DNA of 64,000 nucleotides, taken from Pseudozobellia thermophila. Lineage in GTDB: Bacteria; Bacteroidota; Bacteroidia; Flavobacteriales; Flavobacteriaceae. The DNA lies in NCBI RefSeq assembly GCF_900141855.1, contig NZ_FQYU01000005.1, positions 215,650 to 279,649 on the forward strand, read 5' to 3'. Positions 46,972-57,942 of this stretch are shown here, piece by piece. Both the position numbers and the translations under genes were made by a program. Under the pieces are notes generated by a model, which saw only the letters and a program-made list of their open reading frames with translations, did no database searches and was not told the DNA's origin. Position 1 is the first letter of the stretch. Each line of letters begins with the position of its first letter.

Positions 46972-49900
46972 ATGGAAAAAATTACTCCTTTTGCCCTTAG
47001 GAAGAAAGTACGCGGTACTTGCTTGCTTTCTGCCTCATTGCTATTTTTTGGTTTGTCCACTTCGACCGCAAAAGACGTGGAAAATACACAACCGGATTCC
47101 TCGTTGAATTCTGCCAGTGTTGCCATTGCCGGCGACCCTATAGTTTACGATGGCTGTCCGGTCGTTGCGAAACGCGAATTGCGTACTACCGACTTTGGGT
47201 TTGCCGACGGGGTGACCGACGGCAGCCTCTATGCTACCGATGTTGATATTAGTTCGAAATGGGGCCTGCCCGCGGGAAGCGTTTTGGTGACCGTCGAGGG
47301 CGCAAGCTCCAAAAGTTCACTTCAATTGTTCGAGGTGAACAAGGATTTGCCGGCTACCTTCAGGTTTTCGGGTTCCGTACCGGTATTGCTTATAGCCGAA
47401 CATTCGGCAAGGGTCGATGCCAACCATAAAGACGGTATTATAGCCCTCGATGGGGTAGATTATGTTTTGAACACCAGTTTGCCCTCCGGAGTAATTTCTG
47501 GGCAAAACGGTGACGATTACTATGTAGAGAACACAACATCCTCATCAATTTACGGTCCTGATCGGTTCTCTTGGGAATCGCAGGCCCCGGTTAGCGACAT
47601 AACCTTTTATACCACTTCGAGCTATCCGATAAACGGTATCCGGATCTGGGTGCTTCCAATCGTATGTGTCGATACCGACGGCGATGGGGTATACGACAAC
47701 GTTGACCTCGATGACGATAACGACGGAATCTTGGATTCTGAGGAAGATCCCAATTTGGACGGCGATAACGAACCCCTTACCAATCCCTTGGATTCCGATG
47801 GTGACGGCTACCCCGACCACTTGGATATCGATTCCGACAACGACGGTATTCCCGATAACGTAGAGGCCCAGACCACCGATGGCTATATTGCGCCCAACAA
47901 CGACGACGAGGCTACCTATGCCGCGAACAACGGGGTGAATTCGGCCTATATTGGCGGACTCGATCCGGTAAATACCGATGGAGGGGATGCCCCCGATTAT
48001 CTCGACGACGATAGCGATAACGACACTGTTCCCGACAATAACGAGGGCAATGATTTTAATTTTGATGGCCTGCCCAATCAAGTGGCGACAGGCCTTGATA
48101 CCGATGGTGACGGTCTTGACGATGGTTTCGAGGGCTCCGATGTCAACGATGGCTTCGACGTCAACGACGAGATCGACGATCCTGCCAACGACCTGCCCGA
48201 TACCGATGGTACCGAAGATGTCAACTACCGCGATTTTGATGATGACGGCGACGGTATCGATACACCCGACGAGGATGTCGACGGGGATGGCGACCCCACC
48301 AACGACGACACCGATGAAGACGGTACGCCCGATTACCTCGATCCCAGTGAAGACACTACAAAGGATACGGACGGTGACGGAGTGCCCGATAGCACCGACC
48401 TCGATGACGACAACGACGGAATCTTGGATACGGTGGAAGACCCCAATTTGGACGGCGATAACGACCCGCTTACCAATCCCTTGGATTCCGACGGTGACGG
48501 CTACCCCGACCATTTGGATATCGACTCCGACAACGACGGTATTCCCGATAACGTAGAGGCCCAGACCACCGATGGCTATATTGCGCCCAACGACGACGAC
48601 GAGGCTACCTACGAGGCGAACAACGGGGTGAATTCGGCCTATCCTGACGGACTTGACCCTGTGGATACCGACGGTGACGGCACACCGGACTATCTCGATG
48701 AGGATAGCGATAACGACACTGTTCCCGACAATAACGAGGGCAACGATTTTAACTTCGACGGTGTTCCTGATCAAACGTTCGTCGGTAGTGATACCGACGG
48801 TGACGGTCTTGACGATGGCTACGAAGGTACGGATGTCAACGATGGATTCGACGTTAACGACGAGATCGATGATCCCGCCAACGACCTGCCCGATACCGAT
48901 GGTACCGAAGATGTCAACTACCGCGATTTCGATGATGACGGCGACGGTATCGATACGCCCGACGAGGATGCCGACGGGGATGGCGATCCTACCAACGACG
49001 ACACCGATGAAGACGGTACTCCCGATTACCTGGATCCCGACAGTAGCCCAATGCCTGACATTGATACCGATGGAGACGGGGTGCCCGATAGTGTCGATTT
49101 GGACGATGATAATGATGGAATATTGGATACCGTTGAAGACCCCAACTGGGATGGGGACAACGACCCCAATACCGAACCATGGGATACCGATGGCGACGGT
49201 TACCCCGACCATTTGGATATCGATTCCGATAACGACGGTATTCCCGATAACGTAGAGGCCCAGACCACCGATGGCTATATACCGCCCAACGACGACGATG
49301 AGGCTACCTATGCCGAAAACGACGGATTGAACTCGGCTTATCCCGACGGACTTACCCCGGTAAACACCGATGGGGCCGATACTCCCGATTATATCGACCT
49401 GGATAGCGACAACGACCTGGTGCCCGACAACAACGAGGGCAACGATTTCAACTTCGACGGTGTTCCCGACCAGACGTTTACCGGTACCGATACCGACGGT
49501 GATGGTCTTGACGACGGCTACGAAGGTTCGGATGTCAACGATGGCTTCGACGTCAACGACGAAATCGACGATCCCGCCAACGACCTGCCCGATACCGATG
49601 GTACGGAAGATGTCAACTACCGCGATTTCGATGACGATGGGGATGGTATCGATACACCGAACGAAGACCTGAACAACGACGGCGACCCTACCAACGATGA
49701 TGGTGATAACGATGGTACGCCTTCGTACCTAGATCCAAGCGAGACGACGGAAATCGTGGTCATGCAAATGGTAACCCCTAACGGTGACGGGAAGAACGAG
49801 TTCCTCTGGATAGAGAATGTAGACAAGGCCCTGAACAACTCATTGAGAATATTTAATAGATGGGGGGTTGAAGTATACCACGGCGAAGACTACAACAACC

Positions 49901-50052
49901 AAAACAATGTCTTTGATGGCCGTTCTAAGGGTAGGAGTACAGTGAGCGTCGGAGATTATTTACCGGCGGGGGTATATTTTTATATCTTTGAGTACACCAC
50001 GGTTGATAATAAAAATATAGCGGACAGAGGCTATATCTACATTAGCAAATAA
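46972..50052 (+). CDS. Asp-rich calcium-repeat surface protein with T9SS type-B C-terminal domain
   Basis: A 1026-residue exported protein. A long, slightly atypical signal sequence lies at residues 1-34 ([16 protein letters not shown]). An unassigned beta-rich region (about 50-230) follows. Three tandem units (about 234-464, 465-697 and 698-922) consist of thrombospondin-type-3/dockerin-like Asp-rich calcium motifs: [42 protein letters not shown]. The C-terminus (about 925-1026) is a gliding-motility-associated type-B domain: [18 protein letters not shown], then [31 protein letters not shown] and RGYIYIS. Type-B domains direct type IX secretion and are paired with a cognate PorP/SprF gene, which comes next. 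Confidence 0.9.
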   Translation: MEKITPFALRKKVRGTCLLSASLLFFGLSTSTAKDVENTQPDSSLNSASVAIAGDPIVYDGCPVVAKRELRTTDFGFADGVTDGSLYATDVDISSKWGLPAGSVLVTVEGASSKSSLQLFEVNKDLPATFRFSGSVPVLLIAEHSARVDANHKDGIIALDGVDYVLNTSLPSGVISGQNGDDYYVENTTSSSIYGPDRFSWESQAPVSDITFYTTSSYPINGIRIWVLPIVCVDTDGDGVYDNVDLDDDNDGILDSEEDPNLDGDNEPLTNPLDSDGDGYPDHLDIDSDNDGIPDNVEAQTTDGYIAPNNDDEATYAANNGVNSAYIGGLDPVNTDGGDAPDYLDDDSDNDTVPDNNEGNDFNFDGLPNQVATGLDTDGDGLDDGFEGSDVNDGFDVNDEIDDPANDLPDTDGTEDVNYRDFDDDGDGIDTPDEDVDGDGDPTNDDTDEDGTPDYLDPSEDTTKDTDGDGVPDSTDLDDDNDGILDTVEDPNLDGDNDPLTNPLDSDGDGYPDHLDIDSDNDGIPDNVEAQTTDGYIAPNDDDEATYEANNGVNSAYPDGLDPVDTDGDGTPDYLDEDSDNDTVPDNNEGNDFNFDGVPDQTFVGSDTDGDGLDDGYEGTDVNDGFDVNDEIDDPANDLPDTDGTEDVNYRDFDDDGDGIDTPDEDADGDGDPTNDDTDEDGTPDYLDPDSSPMPDIDTDGDGVPDSVDLDDDNDGILDTVEDPNWDGDNDPNTEPWDTDGDGYPDHLDIDSDNDGIPDNVEAQTTDGYIPPNDDDEATYAENDGLNSAYPDGLTPVNTDGADTPDYIDLDSDNDLVPDNNEGNDFNFDGVPDQTFTGTDTDGDGLDDGYEGSDVNDGFDVNDEIDDPANDLPDTDGTEDVNYRDFDDDGDGIDTPNEDLNNDGDPTNDDGDNDGTPSYLDPSETTEIVVMQMVTPNGDGKNEFLWIENVDKALNNSLRIFNRWGVEVYHGEDYNNQNNVFDGRSKGRSTVSVGDYLPAGVYFYIFEYTTVDNKNIADRGYIYISK
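47671..49738 (+). repeat. Three tandem coding repeats of about 693-699 bases
   Basis: Units begin at 47671, 48364 and 49063, so the period is 693 and then 699 bases (231 and 233 codons), and the third ends near 49738. Long stretches are identical at DNA level, such as those coding for [11 protein letters not shown] and [19 protein letters not shown]. Recombination between units could change the copy number. Confidence 0.9.
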
Positions 50053-50068
50053 TATATTTGAAAACCTT

Positions 50069-51028
50069 ATGGCAATAAAAAATAGCCTTTTAGCATCCTT
50101 GTTTTTAGTCGTACTTTTTGGGAGTGGGGCTTGGGCACAACAAGACGCCCAATACACCCAGTATATGTTCAATACCATGAGTGTAAACCCGGCCTATGCA
50201 GGCTCTAGGGGACAGCTTAGCGTAGCGGCCCTCTATCGATCGCAGTGGGTGGGGGTAGACGGGGCTCCCGAAACATGGACCTTAAACCTCCATTCCCCGG
50301 TCAGAAACAGTAGGATAGGCTACGGAATTTCGATTGTAAACGATAAAATTGGAGAAGGGACGATCCAGGAAACCTATTTGGATGCCTTGGTCTCCTACAC
50401 CATAGACGTGTCCTTAAAGGGAAAATTGTCCTTCGGACTGAAATTGGGGGGGAATTTCCTCAACCTCGATTTCGAACAACTCAGACAAAGGCCCGGTTTT
50501 GAGGAAGCGACCAATACCGATAACATAGAGAATAAGTTTTCCCCCAATTTCGGTTTGGGACTGTACTACCATACGGATCGCTTTTACGCAGGGCTTTCGG
50601 CCCCCAACCTCTTGGAAACCGAGCATTTTGATGGTTCGTCCAACGATGCCAACGATATCGATTTTCTGTCACAAGACCGTATTAATTTTTACATGATTAC
50701 CGGTTATGTATTCGATTTAAACGATAACCTTAAGTTTAAGCCTGCCCTTTTGACCAAGGTGGTCGGGGGAGCCCCGCTCCAGGTAGATCTGTCGACGAGT
50801 TTCCTTTTCGCGGAAAAATTCTCCTTGGGTGCGGCTTATCGCTGGGATGCCGCGGTTAGCGGACTGGCCGGATTTCAGATCACGGATCAGATCATGTTGG
50901 GATTGGCATATGATTCGGAAACTACTTCCCTCGGCGATACCCAGTTCAATAGTGGGTCTTTTGAAGTCTTTCTTCGATGGGAATTGGTTAAGTCATTTGA
51001 AAAATTAGTTTCTCCCCGATTCTTCTAA
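50069..51028 (+). CDS. Type IX secretion system membrane protein PorP/SprF family
   Basis: A 319-residue outer-membrane barrel with a signal peptide (SLLASLFLVVLFGSGAWA) and the PorP/SprF start QQDAQYTQYMFNTMSVNPAYAGSRGQLSVAALYRSQWVGVDGAP. The repeated amphipathic strands end with a terminal barrel strand (FNSGSFEVFLRWEL). SprF-type proteins are needed for export of a specific type-B substrate encoded next to them, here the Asp-rich protein 16 bases upstream. TATATTTG at 50053-50060 fits the -7 consensus and might give a second promoter; no -33 was found. Confidence 0.93.
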   Translation: MAIKNSLLASLFLVVLFGSGAWAQQDAQYTQYMFNTMSVNPAYAGSRGQLSVAALYRSQWVGVDGAPETWTLNLHSPVRNSRIGYGISIVNDKIGEGTIQETYLDALVSYTIDVSLKGKLSFGLKLGGNFLNLDFEQLRQRPGFEEATNTDNIENKFSPNFGLGLYYHTDRFYAGLSAPNLLETEHFDGSSNDANDIDFLSQDRINFYMITGYVFDLNDNLKFKPALLTKVVGGAPLQVDLSTSFLFAEKFSLGAAYRWDAAVSGLAGFQITDQIMLGLAYDSETTSLGDTQFNSGSFEVFLRWELVKSFEKLVSPRFF

Positions 51029-51039
51029 ACCGCAGTTCC

Positions 51040-52989
51040 ATGATGAAAAAAATACACATACTACTAGCTTTACTGATCCTAACGAACTTGGGCGGCTACG
51101 CCCAAGAGAAACCGGATCGATTGGTGACAAAGGCCAATGAAAAATATGAGGAATACTCTTTTAAGCCTGCCATAGACATCTTTAAAAAGGTGCTTGACAA
51201 GGGTTATTCGTCGGCCGATCTATTGAAAAAATTGGGCAACTCATACTACTACAATGCCGATTATGAAGATGCCGCCAACACCTACAAAAGGTTGGTGGAT
51301 GAATACCCCGACGATGTAACGCCCGAATATTATTTTCGCTACGCACAGTCGCTGAAGACCATAGAAGAATACGAGGCCTCCAATGAGGTCATGGCCAAGT
51401 TTACCGAATCCACATCCGACGATTTAAGGGCCTCGACCTATAAGGAAGAGCGGGACTATTTGGCCGAGATCAAAAAAAATTCGGGCCGGTACAATGTGGC
51501 CCCCTTTCAGTACAATTCGCCCTATTCCGATTTTGCCCCTACATTTTATAAGGAGGGACTTCTTTTTTCTTCCGATAGGGATACCGGAAATTTTGCCCGA
51601 TATAGACATACATGGAATTCGAAGGATTTCTTGGACCTGTATAAGGTAAATGCCGATAGTGCCTCCAACAACCTGGTAGTCAAACTGGGCGACCACGTGA
51701 ACACGCGCCTACACGAGTCGACTACCGCTACCAATGAAGAGGGCACGGTACTCTACTTTACGAGAAATAATTTTAAGGAAGGCAAGTACATCAAGGATGA
51801 AAAGGGAATTATCCGCCTCAAGATCTTTAGGGCTAGCCTGAACGACGAAGGGGTGTGGGGCGATATTGAGGAATTGCCGTTTAACAGCGATGATTATTCC
51901 GTGGCCCATCCGGCCTTGAGCCCCGATGGAAAGACCCTGTATTTTGCTTCCGATATGCCGGGAACCTTGGGCGAATCGGATATATTCAGGGTGGCCATAA
52001 AGGAAGATGGAAGCTTTGGAAAACCTGAAAACTTGGGAAATGCCATCAATACGGAGGCTAGGGAAACCTTTCCCTACGTTACTAAGGAAAACATCCTCTA
52101 CTTTTCCTCAGATGGCCATCCCGGACTCGGGGGGCTCGATATATTTGCCACCAAAATCGAGGACGACCAAGTTCAAGGCAAAGTGTTGAACGTTGGTGAA
52201 CCCGTAAACGGACGGTACGACGATTTCACCTTTATATTTGATGAAGCAACCAAAAAAGGGTACTTCGCCTCCAATCGGTCCGAAGGCCAGGGAGCCGATG
52301 ATATTTACTCCTTTATCGAAACCAAGCCGCTTGTTTTGGATTGCCAGCAAAGGGTTTCCGGTACCGTCAGGGACAAAATATCGAACGAGGTATTGGTAGG
52401 GGCCACTGTAAAGGTTATCGACGAGGACAACAACGAGGTCATGTCGGCGATAACGGATTCGGAAGGTAAGTATTCCTTGCTCTTGGACTGCGACCAAGGG
52501 AATTTTGTAAGGGCTTTGACCGAAGGTTATATTCCGGCCGAAGAATATCTGGGAAAATCGGACGGTTCGCCGAAGACGGTCGACTTCTTTTTGGAGCGTA
52601 ATACCGTTAGTGCAGGCTTCGGCGACGACTTGGCGAAATTATTGCAATTGAGTACCATTTACTTTGATTTCGACAAGTACAATATCCGTAAGGATTCCGA
52701 GATCGAAGTTGAGAAAGTAATCGCCGCCATGGAAAAATACCCCAGCTTAAAGATCAAGGTCAACTCCCACACCGACAGTAGGGGCAAAGATGCCTATAAC
52801 CTTTGGCTGTCGCAGAAAAGGGCAGAGTCGACCGTCAACTATATGATACAAAAAGGTATTTCTCCAGACCGACTGCAGAGCGAGGGCTATGGCGAGACAA
52901 AATTGATCAATAGGTGTGCCAATGGTGTCAAATGCTCCGACAAGGAACACCAATTGAACCGAAGATCGGAGTTTATTATACTCGAATAG
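51040..52989 (+). CDS. OmpA-family protein with TPR, PD40 and carboxypeptidase-like domains
   Basis: A 649-residue envelope protein with a signal peptide (MMKKIHILLALLILTNLGGYAQ), TPR-like helices at about 30-130 (KANEKYEEYSFKPAIDIFKKVL, LGNSYYYNADYEDAANTYKRLVDEYPD), PD40/WD40 beta-propeller segments at 160-430 (HPALSPDGKTLYFASDMPG, FSSDGHPGLGGLDIFATK), a carboxypeptidase regulatory-like domain at about 435-520 and a C-terminal OmpA domain (IYFDFDKYNIRKDSEIEVEKV, NSHTDSRGKDAYNLWLSQKRAESTV). It resembles the OmpA partner of PorP/SprF pairs such as PorE, which anchors the secretion machine to peptidoglycan. It is 11 bases from the SprF gene. Confidence 0.92.
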   Translation: MMKKIHILLALLILTNLGGYAQEKPDRLVTKANEKYEEYSFKPAIDIFKKVLDKGYSSADLLKKLGNSYYYNADYEDAANTYKRLVDEYPDDVTPEYYFRYAQSLKTIEEYEASNEVMAKFTESTSDDLRASTYKEERDYLAEIKKNSGRYNVAPFQYNSPYSDFAPTFYKEGLLFSSDRDTGNFARYRHTWNSKDFLDLYKVNADSASNNLVVKLGDHVNTRLHESTTATNEEGTVLYFTRNNFKEGKYIKDEKGIIRLKIFRASLNDEGVWGDIEELPFNSDDYSVAHPALSPDGKTLYFASDMPGTLGESDIFRVAIKEDGSFGKPENLGNAINTEARETFPYVTKENILYFSSDGHPGLGGLDIFATKIEDDQVQGKVLNVGEPVNGRYDDFTFIFDEATKKGYFASNRSEGQGADDIYSFIETKPLVLDCQQRVSGTVRDKISNEVLVGATVKVIDEDNNEVMSAITDSEGKYSLLLDCDQGNFVRALTEGYIPAEEYLGKSDGSPKTVDFFLERNTVSAGFGDDLAKLLQLSTIYFDFDKYNIRKDSEIEVEKVIAAMEKYPSLKIKVNSHTDSRGKDAYNLWLSQKRAESTVNYMIQKGISPDRLQSEGYGETKLINRCANGVKCSDKEHQLNRRSEFIILE

Positions 52990-53011
52990 TTTAACTAAAG
53001 ACCCAACCCCT

Positions 53012-53045
53012 AAAGGCAACAGTTTACATCTGTTGCCTTTTTTTA
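53012..53045 (+). terminator. Intrinsic terminator after the OmpA gene
   Basis: AAAGGCAACAG (53012-53022) pairs with CTGTTGCCTTT (53030-53040) perfectly over a seven-base loop, then TTTT. It ends the three-gene secretion operon. Confidence 0.92.
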
Positions 53046-53152
53046 TGGCCTTTTTATTCGATTTTTAAAGGTTTTATTGTTTGAATTTCAAATGTTTACC
53101 AAGGTGTAAACCTTGTAAAAGCCTCATCTGGCATATAGAATTGACACGGTTG

Positions 53153-53194
53153 ACAACATTTTCTTCGGGAAGTGGACTGGTAGAAATACTTTTG
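53153..53194 (+). promoter_or_regulatory. Upstream element ACAACATTTT and -7 box of the first giant surface gene
   Basis: TTGACAACATTT (53150-53161) recurs exactly before the next giant gene. TACTTTTG at 53187-53194 fits TAnnTTTG. The 25-base spacing between CAACATTT and the -7 box recurs as 24 bases before the third gene. The start would be about 45 bases before the ATG at 53246. Confidence 0.4.
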
Positions 53195-53245
53195 TAAGTC
53201 AATGGCAATCGGGTCTTCGTATCCCATTGTTACATAGCACTATAA

Positions 53246-56200
53246 ATGCTTAATAAACGTTCAAGATATTTCTTTTCCATTGTGGTGATCCTGTTTTCTA
53301 CACAGCTTTTCGCACAGGAAACCTATCGCGATAATTTTAGTACCGTATCCTATTCCAATAACGATGGTAGTTCAAACTTTAGTACCGATTGGATCGAAAC
53401 GGGCGATACGAACGCCGGACCGACAAATGAGTATATTAGAATAAGAAATAACCGCCTCGAACTGTATTATATCTGGTCGGAAACCGTACGCAGATCGGCC
53501 AATTTAAATGGTGCGACATCGGCTATCCTAAGTTTTGATTATCGGGCTATAAGCCTTACCGGGGGCAGGGCCTTGGGCGTACAGGTTTCCAATAATGGGG
53601 GGGCATCTTACGCTACAGTGGGCACTATCAGCGGAAGCAACAATTCAGGAACCTTCAGTCAAGATATTTCGGGTTATATTTCGGCGACCACGACCGTTCG
53701 ATACATAAGATCAGGATTCAATTGGAATAATAATGACTATGCGTATATCGATAACTTTCAGATTACGGCAACTTTTCCGGCTTCCATACCTATCATGGAA
53801 ATAAACGATGTAACCATCGACGAAGATGGGGGCAATGCCATCTTAACGGTAAGGCATACGGGATCCAATGCTACGGGCCCTTTTACGCTTAACTATCAGA
53901 CCAGCGATGGCACGGCTATCGATGGGAGTGATTATACGGGGGCATCGGGAATCTTGAGCTTTAATGGTACGGCAGGTGAAACCGAAACCATTTCGGTGCC
54001 TATTGTTGATGACGGCACTATGGAGAACCCTGAGAATTTTGTGCTGGGGTTTACCCTGGCTTCGGATCCCCAAGTAGATATTAGCGATACGGCAACGATA
54101 ACAATTATTGACGACGATGCCCTGATTATGACCGATGGAGGTAGTGCAACAACTTGCAGTGATACCTTTTTTGACCCGGGGGGACTTTCCAATTACGGCA
54201 ACAACCAAGATATAACCTATACGATATGCCCCGATACGGCCGATACCTATATCAATATAAATTTTACAAGTTTTGAAATCGTATCCGGCGATGTGCTCTA
54301 TGTCTATGAAGGTTCCAATACCAGTGGTACGTTGATAGGGCAGTACGATAGTGCCAACGTTCCTACCAGCATTAACTCTTCGCACGCATCGGGATGTCTA
54401 ACATTTAGGTTTGTTTCCAACGGCGCCAATACGGGAGCCGGATGGGAAGCTCAAATCAATTGTTTTCCCGACGGACCGATTATTGTAATCGACGACATTT
54501 CTTTCGACGAAGATGTGGGCAATGCGGTATTTACGGTGAGATCGACCCGAGCGGCCCACGGTCGGAATATCTTTCTCCTGGGCTTCGTGGAAGCGCCTTT
54601 TACAGTTGATTTTAGGACTGTGGACGGACTTGCCCTGGCGGGGAGTGATTATACCGCCACCTCCGGTACATTGACGTTCACGGGGGAACTGAACAATGTT
54701 CAGACCATCTCGGTACCCATTGCCAATGATGGTGTGCCCGAGTTCGCCGAAGATTTTACAATCGAGTTTACCGGTGCATCCGCCCAATATGCGGTAGTAA
54801 ACTATAACGACAAAGGTACGGGAACGATCAACTCGCAAATCCTGGCCAATGATCCCCTGACCTTGTTTCAAGAATTTGATGGCTATTACGACTATTCTAC
54901 CACGGGAGGAAGCTTGCGGACAAGTTCGAACGGGAATGATCCCTGTGCGGTCACAACTTCTTCCTCCAACAGTTTGGTTTCACCTATTCCCGCTACGGCA
55001 ACCGTTAAAAGGGCTTACCTCTATTGGTCGCATTCAAGCACGGTACGCGATACCGACGTTACCTTTGAAGGTCAAAACGTTTCCGCCAATTTTTTGTACC
55101 AGACCTCTTTGGACAATAGAAATTTTTTCGGATACGTAAGTGAGGTAACGACCATCGTTCAAGGTATAACCGATTTGACGGGCAATGTTTTTGACTTCAG
55201 CGACTTGACAATCGACAATACGGGAAGTTATTGCAGTACCAATACCGTATTGGGGGGGTGGGCATTGATGGTATTCTATGAAGACCGTTCCCTGCCAGCG
55301 GTAAACATCAACTTGTACCAAGGTTTTGATGGGCTCAGTAATGATGGCAATTCATTTACCTTGGATTCGTTTTATGCTATTTCGGGTACAGGGGCCAAAG
55401 CTTCTTTTTTATCGTGGGAGGGAGATCCCGATCTCGATGGTTCTAGTTCGTCGTCTACAAATCCTGAAGAATTGTCCATTACCAATCAGCGAAATCAAAA
55501 TTTTATACTATCCGGTGATGGCGGCCAAACAGGCAATAACTCCTATAACTCCACAATATACGATAATACGGTGGGGCCACCTGTGTACAACAATGCCAAC
55601 ACCTACGGGGTCGACTTGGATACCTACGACATTTCAGCGTTTATTCAGCCCTCCGATAGCGAGGTGACGGCCAATGTCGATGTAGGGCAGGATTTTGTCA
55701 TTTCGGCAGCCGTGGTCTTAAAGGTACCCTCCAACCTTATTGCCGGTCGTGTGTTCGAAGATGTCAATTATGCCGGTGGGCCGGGCCGAGATCGAGTAAC
55801 CGCCGGCGGTGTCGGAATTTCAGGGGCAATCGTAGAGCTTTTTGATTCGTCCGGAACCTTTATCCAAAGAAAGAGTACGGAAGCTGACGGATACTATTCC
55901 TTTGGGGGAATGGCCGATGGCGACTACTTTGTAAAAGTAGTAAGTTCGACGGTGCGGTCTACCCGCGACAATGGGGCGAATTGTTCGTCGTGTTACCCGG
56001 TACAGACCTATCGTACAGGCACGGTTTCCGGAAGCATAGAGGAATTTACGAACGAGGTGGGCGGAGCCGATCCGGCCGCCGCCCAAGATGTTTCCTTGGG
56101 GGTAATGGCCAATGCGCAAAGTATCTCCGATGTCGAGGTTTCCGGAAACGGTGTGGTGGGCATTGATTTCGGGTTTAACTTCAATACCATCGTAAATACT

Positions 56201-57724
56201 AACGAATACGGGCAAGGTTCCCTGAACCAATTTATCGTAAACAGCAATAACCTTGGAGAAACCGGACTGGACATCGAAGCGAATCCAATTTTTGATCCAG
56301 GGCCCGGGGAAGATGTATCCATATTTATGATACCCCCCATAGGGGATAGTTTGGGTAGGGCGGCCGATGCCAACTATAACGCCTCGGGATATTTCGATAT
56401 CTCGATTTCCAGTTCGACTTCGCTTACCAGCATTACCGGTTCAAATACGATCATAGATGGGAGGACCCAAACGGCCTATTCGGGCAACACCAATACGGGT
56501 ACGGTTGGTGCCGGAGGCACTACCGTAGGGGTGTCCAATTTGGCCCTTCCCGATTATGATAGGCCCGAAATACAAGTGCATAGGGATAATGGCGATGTAT
56601 TGGAGCTGAATGCGGACCAGGCTTCGGTAAGGAATGTTTCGGTCTTTGCCAATAACAATGCTGGGATTCGGGTTTTAGGAGGGATTGCCAACCTGTCGAA
56701 CAACTTTTTGGGGGTAGACGCCTTGGGGCTTCCTTCAGGTAATATTGACTATGGTATAGAACATATCGGAGGGGAGGTTACGATAGCTTCCAATTTTATA
56801 TCGGGAAATACCGAAGCAGGTATCATTATCGATGGCGGAGGGCGGGCCACTATACAGGGTAATCAATTGACAGCCAATGGAAGTACGCCCTGTTCGGATA
56901 ATATTTTAATTTCAGGGGGAAACAACATAAGTATCGAGGGAAACTTAATAGAGGCTGCGGCCGCGGCCGGTATCGAGATCGACGGGGTCGACGGGGTCTT
57001 GGTTTCCAACAATAGCATTACGGGTTCGGGGCAAAATGGAGGTTCCTGCAGTGGCTCTTTTGAAGGCATGGGCATCCTAACGAACGGCAATACGGCAACC
57101 ATTTTTCAAAACAGGATCTATTCCAATGCAGGGCAAGGTGTCGTTGTGACGGCTGGCATTTCCAATACCATAAGTCGGAATTCAATGTATGCCAACGGAA
57201 CGACCGTTCCTAGTTTGGGTATTGACTTGAACGGCGACGGGGTAACATTGAATGACAATGGCGATGGCGATAGTGGCCCCAACGGCCTAAACAACTTTCC
57301 GATTATCACCGGTGCCTATATCAGTGGTACCAATCTTGTTTTTGAGGGGTGGAGTCGGCCAGGGGCCCGTATAGAAGTATTTTTAAGTGATGTAGGTCAA
57401 GGCACGGCAGCGGCAGGAGACAATCAGTTTGCGTTCTCTACCGACTATGGCGAAGGCCAGATATATTTGGGCACCTTTATCGAGGGGTCTGGAGATGATT
57501 TGGATGCCCAAACAGGTAATTATACCGACCTCGATGGCAATACCGACAGTACGAACAAGTATAGATTTAGTATGCCCCTGCCTAGTGGGGTTGCGTTCGG
57601 CCAATATCTTACCACCACTTCAACAATAGCCAATACCACCTCTGAATTTTCACCTCACAGCGTTATAAAAGCGTATACCGTAATTACCAATAGACGCATT
57701 ACCTATAGGGTGAATAAACAATAG
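53246..57724 (+). CDS. Giant secreted multidomain adhesin-like protein with Calx-beta, CUB and beta-helix
   Basis: A 1492-residue exported protein. The signal peptide is at about 1-24 (FFSIVVILFSTQLFAQ). Domains seen in order are an unassigned beta-sandwich (25-180), Calx-beta (about 181-290, IDEDGGNAILTV), a CUB-like domain (about 296-408, DVLYVYEGSNTSGTLIGQYD) and a second Calx-beta (about 409-530). A region like DUF3344 follows (about 533-835, TVKRAYLYWSHSS), then an SdrD-B-like domain (about 830-915, IAGRVFEDVNYAGGPGRD), then a right-handed parallel beta-helix (about 1115-1400, repeating SNNSITG, GNLIEA). The end is TVITNRRITYRVNKQ. No canonical type A or type B secretion domain is recognised. 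The gene is probably monocistronic. Calx-beta binds calcium in known cases. Confidence 0.85.
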   Translation: MLNKRSRYFFSIVVILFSTQLFAQETYRDNFSTVSYSNNDGSSNFSTDWIETGDTNAGPTNEYIRIRNNRLELYYIWSETVRRSANLNGATSAILSFDYRAISLTGGRALGVQVSNNGGASYATVGTISGSNNSGTFSQDISGYISATTTVRYIRSGFNWNNNDYAYIDNFQITATFPASIPIMEINDVTIDEDGGNAILTVRHTGSNATGPFTLNYQTSDGTAIDGSDYTGASGILSFNGTAGETETISVPIVDDGTMENPENFVLGFTLASDPQVDISDTATITIIDDDALIMTDGGSATTCSDTFFDPGGLSNYGNNQDITYTICPDTADTYININFTSFEIVSGDVLYVYEGSNTSGTLIGQYDSANVPTSINSSHASGCLTFRFVSNGANTGAGWEAQINCFPDGPIIVIDDISFDEDVGNAVFTVRSTRAAHGRNIFLLGFVEAPFTVDFRTVDGLALAGSDYTATSGTLTFTGELNNVQTISVPIANDGVPEFAEDFTIEFTGASAQYAVVNYNDKGTGTINSQILANDPLTLFQEFDGYYDYSTTGGSLRTSSNGNDPCAVTTSSSNSLVSPIPATATVKRAYLYWSHSSTVRDTDVTFEGQNVSANFLYQTSLDNRNFFGYVSEVTTIVQGITDLTGNVFDFSDLTIDNTGSYCSTNTVLGGWALMVFYEDRSLPAVNINLYQGFDGLSNDGNSFTLDSFYAISGTGAKASFLSWEGDPDLDGSSSSSTNPEELSITNQRNQNFILSGDGGQTGNNSYNSTIYDNTVGPPVYNNANTYGVDLDTYDISAFIQPSDSEVTANVDVGQDFVISAAVVLKVPSNLIAGRVFEDVNYAGGPGRDRVTAGGVGISGAIVELFDSSGTFIQRKSTEADGYYSFGGMADGDYFVKVVSSTVRSTRDNGANCSSCYPVQTYRTGTVSGSIEEFTNEVGGADPAAAQDVSLGVMANAQSISDVEVSGNGVVGIDFGFNFNTIVNTNEYGQGSLNQFIVNSNNLGETGLDIEANPIFDPGPGEDVSIFMIPPIGDSLGRAADANYNASGYFDISISSSTSLTSITGSNTIIDGRTQTAYSGNTNTGTVGAGGTTVGVSNLALPDYDRPEIQVHRDNGDVLELNADQASVRNVSVFANNNAGIRVLGGIANLSNNFLGVDALGLPSGNIDYGIEHIGGEVTIASNFISGNTEAGIIIDGGGRATIQGNQLTANGSTPCSDNILISGGNNISIEGNLIEAAAAAGIEIDGVDGVLVSNNSITGSGQNGGSCSGSFEGMGILTNGNTATIFQNRIYSNAGQGVVVTAGISNTISRNSMYANGTTVPSLGIDLNGDGVTLNDNGDGDSGPNGLNNFPIITGAYISGTNLVFEGWSRPGARIEVFLSDVGQGTAAAGDNQFAFSTDYGEGQIYLGTFIEGSGDDLDAQTGNYTDLDGNTDSTNKYRFSMPLPSGVAFGQYLTTTSTIANTTSEFSPHSVIKAYTVITNRRITYRVNKQ

Positions 57725-57826
57725 ATCGCTGTTGTTTGTAGGTTAATTCTTATGTGAAATCCTTGGAAAAAACTATGTTTTACAGGGAGTTACATATTTA
57801 TTCTTCAATTTATTTTTATTTGACCA

Positions 57827-57857
57827 TTAACAATTGGGTATTGACAACATTTATTTT
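57827..57857 (+). promoter_or_regulatory. Upstream element TTAACAATT and ACAACATTTATTTT before the second giant gene
   Basis: TTAACAATT (57827-57835) and ACAACATTTATTTT (57844-57857) recur exactly at 63277-63285 and 63288-63301 before the third gene, and TTGACAACATTT recurs at 53150. No perfect TAnnTTTG follows here, so the role of the element is open. Confidence 0.35.
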
Positions 57858-57942
57858 AAGGGTTTGTTTTAATAACTGATTTTTATCCCCTAACACGAAC
57901 CGAGCCATATATCCACCCCGTATCGGCAAAAAATCAAGAAAA

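Noticed and set aside
47545..49212. A 555-codon open frame on the minus strand, opposite the Asp-rich repeats
   Set aside because: The forward Asp codons GAT and GAC read as ATC and GTC on the other strand, so the repeats automatically give a stop-free Ile/Val-rich frame. Forward-strand frames in the same area (47978-48556, 48653-49255) are equally artefacts, rich in Thr, Pro and Ser.
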